Source of the DNA: Geodermatophilus bullaregiensis
GTDB taxonomy: Bacteria > Actinomycetota > Actinomycetes > Mycobacteriales > Geodermatophilaceae
Assembly (NCBI RefSeq): GCF_016907675.1
Contig: NZ_JAFBCJ010000001.1
Coordinates: 620,001 to 684,000 of the forward strand
DNA length: 64,000 bases
Reading direction: 5' to 3'
Shown here: positions 36,588-49,523 of the stretch, in pieces
Position numbering within the stretch: the stretch's first letter is position 1
Layout: each line of letters opens with the position of its first letter
Translations under genes and position numbers: made by a program
Notes under the pieces: model-generated
What the model was told of the DNA's origin: nothing
What the model saw: only the letters and a program-made list of their open reading frames with translations
Databases searched by the model: none

Positions 36588-39500
36588 TCAGAGCAGGGCG
36601 ACGCTGGTGGGACCCAGCAGCGCCTTGATGTCGCCCATCAGCGCCGTGCTCGGGCGCACCCGCAGCCCCTGGTCGAGCCGCAGCACCGTCTCCCGGCCAC
36701 CGTTGATCAGCTTGAGCTGCACCTCGGTCGTCCCGGGGTGGCTGCCGAGGACCTCGCGCAACCGCTCCACCACCGGCGGGGTGCAGCGGGCGGCCGCCAT
36801 CGACACCAGCACCGGGCCGCGGGGACCCTCGCTGAGCTCGGGGATGGTCACCTCGGAGCCGAACAGCGACGGCTGGTCGTCGCGCCGGCTGATCCGCCCC
36901 TTCACCGCGACGATCTGGTCGCGGACGATCTTCTCCGAGACCTCCGCCCAGGTCTTCGGGAAGAAGAGCACCTCGATGCCGGACTCGAGGTCCTCCAGCG
37001 TCGCGATGGCCCAGGGCGCGCCCTGCTTGTTCGTGCGCGGCGAGACCGAGGTGAGGATGCCGGCGATCGTCACGTTGGCGCCGTCCTCGACGCCGCCGGC
37101 GTTGATCTCGGCGATCGGGGTGTCCGCGTTCGCCGCGAGCACGTGCTCCACACCGTGCAGCGGGTGGTCGGAGACGTAGAGACCGAGCATGTCGCGCTCG
37201 AAGACCAGCCGCTCGGACTTCGACCAGTCCGCCGTCGGGAGCGCGATGTCCAGGGCCCCGCCGAACGGGTCGTCCTCCCCCGCGCCCTCACCGAAGCTGC
37301 CGAACAGGTCGAACTGCCCCTCGGCCTCCTTGCGCTTGAGCGCCATCGCGGAGTCGACCGCCTGGGCGTGGACGGCGGCGATGCCCTGCCGGGAGTGGCC
37401 CATCGAGTCGAACGCGCCGGCCTTGGCCAGCGACTCGATGACCTTCTTGTTGCACGCGACCGTGTCGATCTTGCGCATGAAGTCGGGGAAGTCCTTGAAC
37501 GCCCCCTTCTCCTCCCGCGCCCGGACGATCGAGTCGACGACGTTGTGCCCGACGTTGCGCACCGACGCCAGGCCGAAGCGGATGTCGGTCCCGACGGCGG
37601 TGAAGTCCCACGAGGACTCGTTGACGTCCGGGGGGAGCACCTTGATGCCCATCCGGCGGCACTCGGCGAGGTAGACCGGACGGCGGTCCTTGTCGTCGCC
37701 GACGCTGGTGAGCAGCCCGGCCATGTACTCGGCCGGGTAGTTCGCCTTGAGGTACGCCGTCCAGTAGCTGACCAGGCCGTAGGCGGCCGAGTGCGCCTTG
37801 TTGAACGCGTAGTCGGCGAACGGGACGAGGATGTCCCACAGCGTCTTGATCGCGGCGTCGGAGTAGCCGCGCTCCTTCATGCCGGCCTCGAAGCCGACGA
37901 ACTCCGCGTCCAGGACCGACTTCTTCTTCTTGCCCATCGCGCGGCGCAGCAGGTCGGCCTTGCCGAGGGAGTACCCGGCGACCTTCTGCGCGATCGCCAT
38001 GACCTGCTCCTGGTACACGATCAGGCCGTAGGTCTGGCCGAGGATCTCCTCGAGCGGCTCGGCCAGCTCGGGGTGGATCGGCGTGATCTCCTGCTGGCCG
38101 TTCTTGCGCAACGCGTAGTTGGTGTGCGAGTTCGCACCCATCGGCCCGGGCCGGTACAGCGCGCCGACGGCGGAGATGTCCTCGAAGTTGTCCGGCCGCA
38201 TGAGCCGCAGCAGCGAGCGCATCGGCCCGCCGTCGAACTGGAAGACGCCGAGGGTGTCGCCGCGGGCCAGCAGCGCGTAGGTGTCCGGGTCGGTGAGGTC
38301 CTTGCTGATCTCGTCGAGGTCGATCGGCTCCTTGCCGTTGGCGACGATGTTGCGCAGCGCGTCGTCGATGACCGTGAGGTTGCGCAGCCCCAGGAAGTCC
38401 ATCTTCAGCAGGCCGAGCGTCTCGCAGGTCGGGTAGTCGAACTGTGTGATGACGGCGCCGTCGGCCTCGCGCCGCATGATCGGGATGGAGTCGATCAGCG
38501 GGTAGCGGCCGATGATGACGCCGGCGGCGTGCACGCCCCACTGGCGCTTGAGCCCCTCCAGCTTGCGGGCCTGGTCGACCACCTCGGCCGCGCCCGGGTC
38601 GGACTCGTAGCGCGCACGGAACTCCGCGGCCTCCTTGTAGCGCGGGTGCGCCGGGTCGAAGACCCCCGACAGCGGGATGCCCTTGCCCATCACGTCCGGG
38701 GGCATCAGCTTGGTCAGCTCGTCGCCCACCGAGTAGGGCCGGTCGAGCACGCGGGCGGCGTCCTTGATCGCGGCCTTCGCCTTGATCGTCCCGTAGGTGA
38801 CGATCTGGCTGACCCGCTCCTCGCCGTACTTCTGCGAGACGTACTGGATGACCTCGCCGCGGCGGCGGTCGTCGAAGTCGATGTCGACGTCGGGCATCGA
38901 GACGCGCTCGGGGTTGAGGAACCGCTCGAAGATCAACCCGTGCGCCAGCGGGTCGAGGTCGGTGATCCCCATGGCGTAGGCGGCCAGCGAGCCCGCCGCC
39001 GAGCCACGGCCGGGGCCGACGCGGATCCCGTTGTCCTTGGCCCAGTTGATGAAGTCGGCGACCACGAGGAAGTACCCCGGGAAGCCCATCTGGGTGATGA
39101 TCCCGACCTCGTAGTCGGCCTGCTTGCGCACGTGGTCGGGGATGCCGTTCGGGTAGCGCTTGTGCAGGCCGCGCTCGACCTCCTTGACGAACCAGGAGGT
39201 CTCGTCCTCCCCCGGCGGCAGCGGGAAGCGGGGCATGAGGTCGGCGCCCTCGGTGAAGGACACCTCGCACTGCTCGGCGACCAGCAGCGTGTTGTCGCAC
39301 GCCTCGGGCAGCTCGCTGAACAGCGCCCGCATCTCCGCGGCGGACTTGAGGTAGTAGCCGTCGCCGTTGAACTTGAAGCGGTTGGTCTCGTTGAGACGCG
39401 ACCCGGTCTGGATGCACAGCAGCGCGTCGTGCGCCTCGGCGTCCTCGCGGTGCGTGTAGTGCAGGTCGTTGGTGCCCAGCAGCGGGATGCCGAGGTCCCT

Positions 39501-40160
39501 GGCGATCTCCAGCAGCGCCGGGCGGGTCCTCTTCTCGATGGCCAGCCCGTGGTCCATCACCTCGGCGTAGAAGTTCTCCTTGCCGAAGATGTCCTGGAAG
39601 TCGGCGGCGGCCTGCCGGGCGCGGTCGACCTTGCCGGCCCGCAGCCACATGTTGACCTCACCGGAGGGGCAGCCGGTGGTGGCGATGAGGCCCGTGCCGT
39701 GGCGCTCGAGCAGGTCGCGGTCGAAGCGGGGCTTGCGGTACTGGCCCTCCAGGCTGGCCATCGAGGAGATGCGGAAGAGGTTGTGCATCCCCTCGGTGGT
39801 GCGCGCCAGCAGCGTCATGTGCGTGTAGGCGGCCTTGCCGCGCGAGGAGCCGCCCTCGCCGTCCTCGTCGATGAGGTTGTCGCCGAAGTCGAAGGGCGCG
39901 CGGTCGAAGCGCGACCCGGGCGTGTAGTAGCCCTCCATGCCGATGATCGGCTTCACGCCGGCGGCCCTGGCCTGCTTGTAGAAGTCGTAGGCGCCGAAGA
40001 CGTTGCCGTGGTCGGTCATCGCCAAGGCCGGCATGCCGTACTCGGCGGCGGCCTTCGTGACCTCGGGCAGCTTCGCCGCCCCGTCGAGCATCGAGTACTC
40101 GGTGTGCACGTGCAGGTGCACGAACGAGTCGGTCCCAGGTCCACGGGTCGGACTGCTCAC
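36588..40160 (-). CDS. dnaE: DNA polymerase III alpha subunit
   Basis: The replicative polymerase has 1190 residues. An N-terminal PHP domain (HLHVHTEYSMLDG, MTDHGN, GTNDLHYTHR), the polymerase palm with catalytic aspartates in PDVDIDFDD (423-431), fingers and the tHhH/OB domains to the C-terminus are present. The PHP metal-binding residues appear intact, as in mycobacterial DnaE1 where PHP acts as the proofreading exonuclease. It is the DnaE1 type by length. It starts with a GTG at 40160; a 314-bp leader with a candidate damage-type promoter lies upstream. The synteny lspA-rluD-dnaE matches mycobacteria. Confidence 0.98.
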   Translation of the reverse strand: MSSPTRGPGTDSFVHLHVHTEYSMLDGAAKLPEVTKAAAEYGMPALAMTDHGNVFGAYDFYKQARAAGVKPIIGMEGYYTPGSRFDRAPFDFGDNLIDEDGEGGSSRGKAAYTHMTLLARTTEGMHNLFRISSMASLEGQYRKPRFDRDLLERHGTGLIATTGCPSGEVNMWLRAGKVDRARQAAADFQDIFGKENFYAEVMDHGLAIEKRTRPALLEIARDLGIPLLGTNDLHYTHREDAEAHDALLCIQTGSRLNETNRFKFNGDGYYLKSAAEMRALFSELPEACDNTLLVAEQCEVSFTEGADLMPRFPLPPGEDETSWFVKEVERGLHKRYPNGIPDHVRKQADYEVGIITQMGFPGYFLVVADFINWAKDNGIRVGPGRGSAAGSLAAYAMGITDLDPLAHGLIFERFLNPERVSMPDVDIDFDDRRRGEVIQYVSQKYGEERVSQIVTYGTIKAKAAIKDAARVLDRPYSVGDELTKLMPPDVMGKGIPLSGVFDPAHPRYKEAAEFRARYESDPGAAEVVDQARKLEGLKRQWGVHAAGVIIGRYPLIDSIPIMRREADGAVITQFDYPTCETLGLLKMDFLGLRNLTVIDDALRNIVANGKEPIDLDEISKDLTDPDTYALLARGDTLGVFQFDGGPMRSLLRLMRPDNFEDISAVGALYRPGPMGANSHTNYALRKNGQQEITPIHPELAEPLEEILGQTYGLIVYQEQVMAIAQKVAGYSLGKADLLRRAMGKKKKSVLDAEFVGFEAGMKERGYSDAAIKTLWDILVPFADYAFNKAHSAAYGLVSYWTAYLKANYPAEYMAGLLTSVGDDKDRRPVYLAECRRMGIKVLPPDVNESSWDFTAVGTDIRFGLASVRNVGHNVVDSIVRAREEKGAFKDFPDFMRKIDTVACNKKVIESLAKAGAFDSMGHSRQGIAAVHAQAVDSAMALKRKEAEGQFDLFGSFGEGAGEDDPFGGALDIALPTADWSKSERLVFERDMLGLYVSDHPLHGVEHVLAANADTPIAEINAGGVEDGANVTIAGILTSVSPRTNKQGAPWAIATLEDLESGIEVLFFPKTWAEVSEKIVRDQIVAVKGRISRRDDQPSLFGSEVTIPELSEGPRGPVLVSMAAARCTPPVVERLREVLGSHPGTTEVQLKLINGGRETVLRLDQGLRVRPSTALMGDIKALLGPTSVALL

Positions 40161-40309
40161 GGCGGTGCGGCGCTCCTCACAGGTCGTGCTGGCCCGGCCG
40201 GCGGGTGCTCCGGCGGGCGACCGGCGGGGAAGACCGGGGCGGTGCGGTGCTCCTCGGGCGAGGGACCGTCGCAGGCCCGGGCCGGCCCTCCGATCCTCGC
40301 ACCGGCGAC

Positions 40310-40332
40310 TGTCTACGCCGAGGGTCTGACAG
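40310..40332 (-). promoter_or_regulatory. Candidate dnaE promoter resembling the PafBC/RecA-independent damage type
   Basis: The minus strand reads CTGTCAGAC (40324-40332), 8 bases, TAGACA (40310-40315). The known mycobacterial motif is tTGTCRgtg, 8 bases, TAnnnT. The TGTCAG core, the 8-base gap and the TA match; other positions differ. It is about 150 bp upstream of the dnaE start. The rest of the 314-bp gap (40161-40474) holds no gene that I can see. Confidence 0.4.
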
Positions 40333-40474
40333 GACGTGTCTCGGCGCGGCGGGACCGGCCCGTCACACGCCCCTCTCGGAGCGCACGGCGCACGGTGACG
40401 TGCGCGACGCCGGGCCCGGCGTGCTCACCGCCCCCGGCGGTGCGGGACGGTGGCCACCGTCCCGACGGGCGCGG

Positions 40475-41293
40475 TCACCCCGTCGCTCCTCCGGCCGGGC
40501 GCGGCGCGGGCAGCACCTCGGGCAGCGCCGACGCCGGCACGAGCAGGAACCGCAGGTCCACCGCGGCGTGCAGCAGCACCGGCAGCAGCAGCGACCCGGT
40601 GTCGAGGTAGAGCGCGGCGAAGACCCCGCCGAGGACGCCGGTGAGCACGATCCCGGGGACGCCCTGGTAGGCGTGCGCCAGGCCGAAGGCGACCGCGCCG
40701 AGGAGCACCAGCACCGGCACCGGCAGTCCCGCGCCCACCGCGGCCACCACGGCGAGGAAGAAGCCGCGGTAGAGCCACTCCTCGCACACGCCGGCGGTCA
40801 CGCCGACGACGGCGAACAGCCGCCGCTCGAGCCGGGTGCGGGGCAGCACCGCCAGGGTGGCGGCGCCCTCGGGCTCGGCGTGCCGCCCCTGTCCGGGCGG
40901 GGCGGCCGGCCGGCGCGGCGCGCCCGCCCGCACCAGTGCGCCGCCGCGCAGGGCCCGCACCGAGACCAGCGAGAGCACCAGCACCAGCACCGTCGCCGTC
41001 CCCGTGACCGGGCCGGGCCAGCCGGTGGGCCAGGCCAGCCCGACGGCCGCGGCGTCCACCCCGGGCGAGGACAGCCACAGGACGACGGCGAGCAGCGCCA
41101 GGCCCCACTCGAGGACCAGCAGCCGCCGGTAGAACGAGCGCCGGGCGGCGGGGTCGGTGCGCAGCCGGGCCTCGAACCGGCGGTGCAGCACGTACCCGAC
41201 GACCGGCTCGCCGAGCACCAGGTAGACGGCCACGACGACGACCGAGAGCGTCGCCGGCCCGAAGGCGGCGAGGGAGGCGGGCGGCTCGGTCAC
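40475..41293 (-). CDS. CPBP-family intramembrane metalloprotease
   Basis: The 272-residue product has about eight membrane helices. The three CPBP motifs are visible: GVCEEWLYRGFF (Glu-Glu and Arg), FGLAHAYQG, and LLHAAVDLRFLL. Family members are CAAX-like intramembrane proteases, some acting in stress or peptide processing. Residues 115-155 form a hydrophilic loop rich in Pro, Arg and Gly. A GTG start at 41293. It is 18 bp downstream of rluD in the same direction and likely in the lspA-rluD transcript. Confidence 0.88.
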   Translation of the reverse strand: MTEPPASLAAFGPATLSVVVVAVYLVLGEPVVGYVLHRRFEARLRTDPAARRSFYRRLLVLEWGLALLAVVLWLSSPGVDAAAVGLAWPTGWPGPVTGTATVLVLVLSLVSVRALRGGALVRAGAPRRPAAPPGQGRHAEPEGAATLAVLPRTRLERRLFAVVGVTAGVCEEWLYRGFFLAVVAAVGAGLPVPVLVLLGAVAFGLAHAYQGVPGIVLTGVLGGVFAALYLDTGSLLLPVLLHAAVDLRFLLVPASALPEVLPAPRPAGGATG

Positions 41294-41311
41294 GGTCCGG
41301 GGCGCACGGCC

Positions 41312-42244
41312 TCAGGACTCGGCGCGCAGGATCGTCAGGGCGCCGGCGAGGTCGGGCGGGTAGGGGCTGGTGAACTCCACCCAGCGCCCGTCGGCCGGGT
41401 GGGCGAAGCCGAGCCGCACCGCGTGCAGCCACTGCCGCTCGACGCCGAGCCGGGCGGCCAGCGTCGGGTCGGCGCCGTAGGTGGTGTCGCCGACGCAGGG
41501 GTGGCGCATCGCCGAGAAGTGCACGCGGATCTGGTGGGTGCGCCCGGTCTCGAGGTGGACGTCGACCAGGCTGGCCGCCGGGAAGGCCTCGACGACCTCG
41601 TAGTGCGTCACCGACGGCCGCCCGCCGGTGACGACGGCGAACTTCCAGTCGTGGCGGGGGTGCCGGTCGATCGGGGCGTCGATCGTGCCGCGCGACGGGT
41701 CGGGGTGCCCCTGCACGAGCGCGGAGTAGCCCTTGTCGACCGTGCGCTCCCTGAACGCCGCCTTGAGCGCGGTGTAGGCGCGCTCGCTCTTGGCCACGAC
41801 CATCAGCCCCGTCGTCGCGGCGTCGAGCCGGTGCACCACCCCCTGCCGCTCGGCGGCGCCGGAGGTGGAGACGCGGTAGCCGGCCGCGGCCAGCCCACCG
41901 ATGACGGTCGGGCCGTCCCAGCCGGGGCTGGGGTGGGCGGCGACGCCGACCGGCTTGTCGACGACCACGACGTCGTCGTCGTCGTGGACGACGGTCAGCC
42001 CGGCCACCGGCCCGGGCGCGGGCGGCTCCCCGGGCGGCGGGGGCAGCTCGACCTCGAGCCAGCTGCCACCGGTCAGCCGGTCGCCCTTGCCGCGCACCCG
42101 GCCGTCGACCCGGACCCGCTCGGTGTCGGCCAGCTCGGCGGCGACGGCCCGGGACAGCCCGAACAGCCGGGCGAGCGCCTGGTCGACCCGCTGGCCCTCC
42201 AGGCCGTCGGGCACCGGCAGCGCACGGTGCAGGCCGGAGGTCAC
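41312..42244 (-). CDS. rluD: RluD-type 23S rRNA pseudouridine synthase
   Basis: The 310-residue protein has an S4 RNA-binding domain ([19 protein letters not shown]) and a RluA-family catalytic domain with the aspartate motif [13 protein letters not shown], plus [12 protein letters not shown]. It should convert uridines in the 23S rRNA (helix 69 type by homology) to pseudouridine. It lies 26 bp downstream of lspA, which is the conserved arrangement. Confidence 0.94.
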   Translation of the reverse strand: MTSGLHRALPVPDGLEGQRVDQALARLFGLSRAVAAELADTERVRVDGRVRGKGDRLTGGSWLEVELPPPPGEPPAPGPVAGLTVVHDDDDVVVVDKPVGVAAHPSPGWDGPTVIGGLAAAGYRVSTSGAAERQGVVHRLDAATTGLMVVAKSERAYTALKAAFRERTVDKGYSALVQGHPDPSRGTIDAPIDRHPRHDWKFAVVTGGRPSVTHYEVVEAFPAASLVDVHLETGRTHQIRVHFSAMRHPCVGDTTYGADPTLAARLGVERQWLHAVRLGFAHPADGRWVEFTSPYPPDLAGALTILRAES

Positions 42245-42270
42245 GCCGCCATCGTGTCAGGTGGGGTCGG

Positions 42271-42987
42271 TCAGCCGCGGGAGACCGCGTCGTCGCCGTG
42301 GTCGCGGCTGCGGCTGCCGTCGAACTCGATGCCGCGCAGCGCCAGCACCGCACCGAGCACGCCGCCGCAGACGATCGCCGAGTCGGCGACGTTGAAGATC
42401 GGGTACACCTCGCCGTCCGGCGCGAAGACGGAGAGGAAGTCGACGACGCCGCCGCGCAGGAACCCCGGCTCGCGGAACACCCGGTCGACGAGGTTGCCCA
42501 CCGCGCCGCCGAGGACCAGGCCCAGCGCGACCGCCCAGCCGAGGGAGGCCAGCCGCCGCGCCGTCCGCACGATGACCGCCGCGACGGCGACGGCGATCAG
42601 CGTGAACACGACCGTGAAGCCCTCGGCGAAGGAGAACGCCGCGCCGGTGTTGCGCGCGTGCGTGAGGTAGAGCAGCCCGCCGAGGACCCGCAGGTCCTCC
42701 CCGCGGTCGATCGTGGCGACGACGAGCAGCTTGCTGCCGAGGTCGGCGAGGAGCACCAGCGCGGCGAGCAGGAGGAGCAGCCGGGTGCGGGGACGGCGGA
42801 CCGCCGTCCCCGGTGTGGTCCCCTCACCGGGGGTCGCGTCCCCGGACGTCGCGGCGCCGGGCTGCTCGGGCTCGTCGGTCAGGGCGGGCTCCTGGCTGGT
42901 GGTGGGCCGGTCGGTCGTGCCCGACGATAGCCGCGCCCGGCCGCCGGCCTGCGCCGCTGCTGCCGGAGGCGCGGTGGCCCGCGCCAC
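42271..42987 (-). CDS. lspA: Lipoprotein signal peptidase
   Basis: LspA cleaves signal peptides of diacylated prelipoproteins in the membrane. Four helices occupy about 70-215, with catalytic aspartates in GNLVDRVFR and FNVADSAI. The N-terminal 65 residues are a long Pro/Ala/Thr-rich extension before the first helix. The frame is open to a GTG at 42987, but a start nearer CTG-ACC-GAC (LTDEPEQPG) would give a more usual length. It pairs functionally with lgt at 2.8-3.8 kb. Confidence 0.93.
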   Translation of the reverse strand: MARATAPPAAAAQAGGRARLSSGTTDRPTTSQEPALTDEPEQPGAATSGDATPGEGTTPGTAVRRPRTRLLLLLAALVLLADLGSKLLVVATIDRGEDLRVLGGLLYLTHARNTGAAFSFAEGFTVVFTLIAVAVAAVIVRTARRLASLGWAVALGLVLGGAVGNLVDRVFREPGFLRGGVVDFLSVFAPDGEVYPIFNVADSAIVCGGVLGAVLALRGIEFDGSRSRDHGDDAVSRG

Positions 42988-43109
42988 TCGAGTGACGGGT
43001 GAGGAACCTCATACCGGAACGGGCGCATCTCACACCCGCCGGGGTTCGTGTTCACGCGCCGGTCGGCCGATTGTCGCTAGTGGCACACGTCCACGGCAGA
43101 GAGGCAGTC

Positions 43110-44603
43110 GTGTCCACCGACCTCGGTTCAGCCACCGATCCCGACGTGGTCCTCGTCGGGGGCGGCATCATGAGCGCGACCCTGGCGTCGCTGCTGGGTG
43201 TCCTCGCTCCCGAGTGGAGCGTCACCGTCTTCGAGTCCGCGGCCGACGTCGCCGGGGAGAGCTCGGACGCGTGGAACAACGCCGGCACCGGCCACGCCGC
43301 GCTGTGCGAGCTCAACTACACCCCCGCCGGTCCCGACGGCCGGGTGGACGCCACCAAGGCCCGGACGATCAACGAGCAGTTCCAGGTCTCGCGCCAGTTC
43401 TGGTCGCACCTGGTCCGCACGGGGCTGACCGGCTCCCCCAAGGACTTCATCACCCCGGTCCCGCACGTCGGCTTCGTCACCGGCGAGGCCGGCCGGGCGT
43501 ACATGCGCAACCGGTACGCCGCGCTGTCGGCCGAGCCTCTGTTCGCGGGCCTGGAGCACACCGACGACCCGGCCGAGCTGGCGCGCTGGGTGCCGCTGGT
43601 GATGGACGGCCGCGACCCCCGGCAGCCGGTCGCCGCGACCCGCTCGGTCGCCGGCACCGACGTCAACTTCGGCGCGCTCACCCGGCTGCTGCTCGCCCAG
43701 GGCGAGGAGCGCGGCGTGCAGGTGCACACCCACCAGCGGGTCACCGGCCTCGAGCGCCTGGACGACGGCCGCTGGCGGGTCACCGTCACCGACCGGCGCA
43801 GCGGCGAGGAGCGCTCGGTGCGCACCCGCTTCGTCTTCGTGGGCGCCGGTGGCGGCGCGCTGCCGCTGCTGCAGAAGGCCGCCATCCCCGAGATCCGCGG
43901 CTTCGGCGGCTTCCCGGTCAGCGGCCTGTTCCTCCGCACCCGCTCCCCCGAGCTGGTGACCAGGCACCAGGCCAAGGTCTACGGCCAGGCCGCCGTCGGC
44001 GCGCCGCCGATGTCGGTGCCGCACCTGGACCTGCGCCTGGTCGACGGCGAGTACTCGCTGCTGTTCGGCCCCTACGCCGGCTTCTCGCCGAGGTTCCTCA
44101 AGGCGGGCTCGGTGTTCGACCTGCCGCTGAGCGTCAAGCCGGACAACCTCGGCTCGATGCTCGGCGTCGCGCGCACCGAGATGGCGCTGACGAAGTACCT
44201 GGTCACCGAGCTGCTGCAGTCGCGCAGCGCCCGGCACCGCACGCTGACCGCCTTCGTGCCGCTCGCCGAGCAGGCCGACTGGGAGATGGTCACCGCCGGC
44301 CAGCGGGTGCAGGTCATCAAGCAGGACGCCACGACCGGCCGCGGCGTGCTGCAGTTCGGCACCGAGCTGATCGTCGGCTCCGACGGGTCCATCGCCGGCC
44401 TGCTGGGCGCCTCGCCGGGTGCCTCGACCGCCGTCTCGGCGATGCTCACGCTGGTCGAGCGCTGCTTCCCCGACCGGGTCGCCGTCCGCCGCGGTGCGCT
44501 GGAGGAGGCCATCCCCTCCTACGGCCGCGACCTCTCCTCCGACCCGGCCCTGCTGGCCGCCGTCCGCGAGGAGACCACGCAGACCCTCGAGCTCAACGGC
44601 TGA
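43110..44603 (+). CDS. mqo: Malate:quinone oxidoreductase
   Basis: Mqo oxidises malate to oxaloacetate and passes electrons to the quinone pool as a peripheral FAD enzyme. The 497-residue product has the FAD motif VVLVGGGIMSATLA, then SSDAWNNAGTGHAALCELNY, KDFITPVPHVGFV and the C-terminal VERCFPDR region typical of the family. The GTG at 43110 is preceded by AGAGAGG. The upstream 122 bp divide it from divergent lspA. A hairpin repeat copy follows its stop. Confidence 0.95.
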   Translation: MSTDLGSATDPDVVLVGGGIMSATLASLLGVLAPEWSVTVFESAADVAGESSDAWNNAGTGHAALCELNYTPAGPDGRVDATKARTINEQFQVSRQFWSHLVRTGLTGSPKDFITPVPHVGFVTGEAGRAYMRNRYAALSAEPLFAGLEHTDDPAELARWVPLVMDGRDPRQPVAATRSVAGTDVNFGALTRLLLAQGEERGVQVHTHQRVTGLERLDDGRWRVTVTDRRSGEERSVRTRFVFVGAGGGALPLLQKAAIPEIRGFGGFPVSGLFLRTRSPELVTRHQAKVYGQAAVGAPPMSVPHLDLRLVDGEYSLLFGPYAGFSPRFLKAGSVFDLPLSVKPDNLGSMLGVARTEMALTKYLVTELLQSRSARHRTLTAFVPLAEQADWEMVTAGQRVQVIKQDATTGRGVLQFGTELIVGSDGSIAGLLGASPGASTAVSAMLTLVERCFPDRVAVRRGALEEAIPSYGRDLSSDPALLAAVREETTQTLELNG

Positions 44604-44608
44604 CCTCG

Positions 44609-44650
44609 GCCCCGCTGCAGGTCCCGCCGCGAGCTCGCGAGTGGCGGGGC
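44609..44650. repeat. Intergenic hairpin repeat between convergent genes, copy B
   Basis: Arms GCCCCGC (44609-44615) and GCGGGGC (44644-44650) enclose the core CCCGCCGCGAGC. The inner CCCGCC/GGCGGG pairing is an alternative. It fills the gap between the convergent mqo and antiporter genes, so a bidirectional terminator role is plausible. Confidence 0.6.
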
Positions 44651-44655
44651 ATCGG

Positions 44656-46167
44656 TCAGTCCACCTCGGTGACCGCGCCCTCCTCACCCCGCCAGGCGGC
44701 CAGCCGGCCGGCGCGGCTGATCGCCCGCAGCCGGCGCTCGGCCTCGGGGCGGGAGCGGCGGGCCGAGACGAGCAGCGCCTGGTCCCCGCGCATGAGCCGG
44801 GTGGTCGCGTCCGGCACGAACGAGCGGCCGTCGCGGACGATGAGCACCACCGCGGCGTCCTCGGGCAGCCGCAGCTCGGGCAGGTAGACGCCGTGCAGCC
44901 GGGAGCCCTCAGGCACCCGCATCTGCATCAGCTCGGCGTCGAGCTCCTCCAGCGGGGCGGACTCCACCTCGACCTCGCGCGGGGTCAGCGGCGTGGCGAT
45001 ACCGAGCCGGCGGGCCACCCACGGCAGCGACCAGCCCTGCACGAGGGTGAAGACGACGACGAGCACGAACACCGTGTCGAAGACGCGCGCGGCCTCGGGC
45101 ACCTGCGCGGTCAGCGGGAAGGTGGCCAGCACGATGGGCACCGCGCCGCGCAGGCCCGCCCACGAGATGAACACCTGCTGCGCCCACGGCATGCGGAACC
45201 AGACCAGGCTGGCGGCCACCGACAGCGGGCGCGCGACCAGCAGCAGCGCCAGGCCGACCACCAGCGCCGGGCCGATCGCGCCGGGCAGCCGGCCGGGTGA
45301 GACCAGCAGCCCCAGCAGCACGAACAGCCCGATCTGCGCGAGGGAGGCCATCCCCTCGGCGAAGCCGATCGTGGCCGACCGGTGCGGCAGCGCCGCGTTG
45401 CCCAGCACCAGCCCGCACAGGTAGACGGCGACGAACCCCGAGGTGTGCGCCAGCGATGCCGAGGCGAAGGCCAGCACGCACAGCGCGAGGGTGGCCAGCG
45501 GGTAGAAGCCCGACAGCGGCAGCGCCGAGCGCCGCAGCAGCCACGCCCCGCCGGCGCCCAGCACGATGCCGATGACCGACCCGCCGGCCAGCTCGGCGAC
45601 CACCACGAGCGCGGTCACCCACCAGACCGCCGTCGCCTCGCCGGTGAGGGTGTCGGCCAGCGCGATGACCAGCAGGATGACCGGCGCGTCGTTGAGGCCG
45701 CTCTCCACCTCCAGCGCGGCGGCCATCCGCCGGGGCAGCGGCAGCCGGCGCAGGTTGGCGAACACCGCGGCGGCGTCGGTGGAGCTGACGACGGCGCCGA
45801 GCAGGAGCGCGAAGGTCCAGTCCAGGCCGAGCAGCGCGACGGCGATCGCGGCCGTCGTCGCCACGCTCACCAGCACCCCGACGGTCGACAGCGCCAGGCC
45901 CGGGCCGACCGCCCGCCGGACGTCGGCCCAGCGGGTGGTCAGACCACCCTCGGCGAGGATGACGACGAGCGCGGCGACGCCGAGGGTCTGGGTGAGCGCG
46001 ACGTCCTCGAACTCGATGCCGACGCCGCTCTCCCCCAGCGCCACGCCGAGCGCCAGGTACAGCAGCAGGCTGGGCAGGCCGAGGCGGTCGGACAGGCGCA
46101 GGGCGATCGCGGCGACGAGCACGACCAGCGCCCCGACGGCCAGGGCGACGGTGACCGTGGTGTTCAC
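44656..46167 (-). CDS. CPA1-type cation/proton antiporter with C-terminal TrkA-C domain
   Basis: The 503-residue product has about 12-13 membrane helices (1-395), with GAVVSSTDAAAVFANL and LEVESGLNDAPVILL as the ion-path motifs, and a cytoplasmic C-terminal domain (about 405-490) with RLHGVYLPELRLPEDAAVVL typical of TrkA-C regulatory domains. The overall form is like CvrA/NhaP2-type potassium/proton antiporters; the ion cannot be told from sequence alone. A GTG start at 46167. It is divergent from ileS across 136 bp. Confidence 0.9.
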   Translation of the reverse strand: MNTTVTVALAVGALVVLVAAIALRLSDRLGLPSLLLYLALGVALGESGVGIEFEDVALTQTLGVAALVVILAEGGLTTRWADVRRAVGPGLALSTVGVLVSVATTAAIAVALLGLDWTFALLLGAVVSSTDAAAVFANLRRLPLPRRMAAALEVESGLNDAPVILLVIALADTLTGEATAVWWVTALVVVAELAGGSVIGIVLGAGGAWLLRRSALPLSGFYPLATLALCVLAFASASLAHTSGFVAVYLCGLVLGNAALPHRSATIGFAEGMASLAQIGLFVLLGLLVSPGRLPGAIGPALVVGLALLLVARPLSVAASLVWFRMPWAQQVFISWAGLRGAVPIVLATFPLTAQVPEAARVFDTVFVLVVVFTLVQGWSLPWVARRLGIATPLTPREVEVESAPLEELDAELMQMRVPEGSRLHGVYLPELRLPEDAAVVLIVRDGRSFVPDATTRLMRGDQALLVSARRSRPEAERRLRAISRAGRLAAWRGEEGAVTEVD

Positions 46168-46303
46168 CGCGCCCCGCCCATGGCCGCATCCTCCCGTACC
46201 CCGGGACGGGGGCCGTCGCCCCGGCACCGGGGCACGCTCGACGCCCCCGGGCACCCGGTGCCTCGGCGGCGATCCCGCTCGACGCCTCGGGGATGATGGA
46301 GCC

Positions 46304-49459
<3,156 letters not shown>

Positions 49460-49464
49460 CGGAG

Positions 49465-49518
49465 GGCCTGCCTGCCCCCGTCGCTCGCGAGCCCGCGGCG
49501 GGACCCTGCAGGCAGGCC
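49465..49518. repeat. Intergenic hairpin repeat between convergent genes, copy C
   Basis: The outer arms GGCCTGCCTGC (49465-49475) and GCAGGCAGGCC (49508-49518) pair perfectly over 11 bp. The core reads CCCGCCGCGGGC on the minus strand. It sits between the convergent ileS and membrane-protein genes. Its outer stem differs from copy A (CCCTCCTGC/GCAGGAGGG) at both strands together, as expected for a conserved hairpin. Confidence 0.7.
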
Positions 49519-49523
49519 GTCGG

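Noticed and set aside
35991..40610. A 1539-codon plus-strand frame opposite dnaE
   Set aside because: Antisense shadow of a well-conserved polymerase gene.
46168..46303. A T-box leader for ileS
   Set aside because: No T-box sequence or specifier hairpin is present in the 136 bp, which is also too short.
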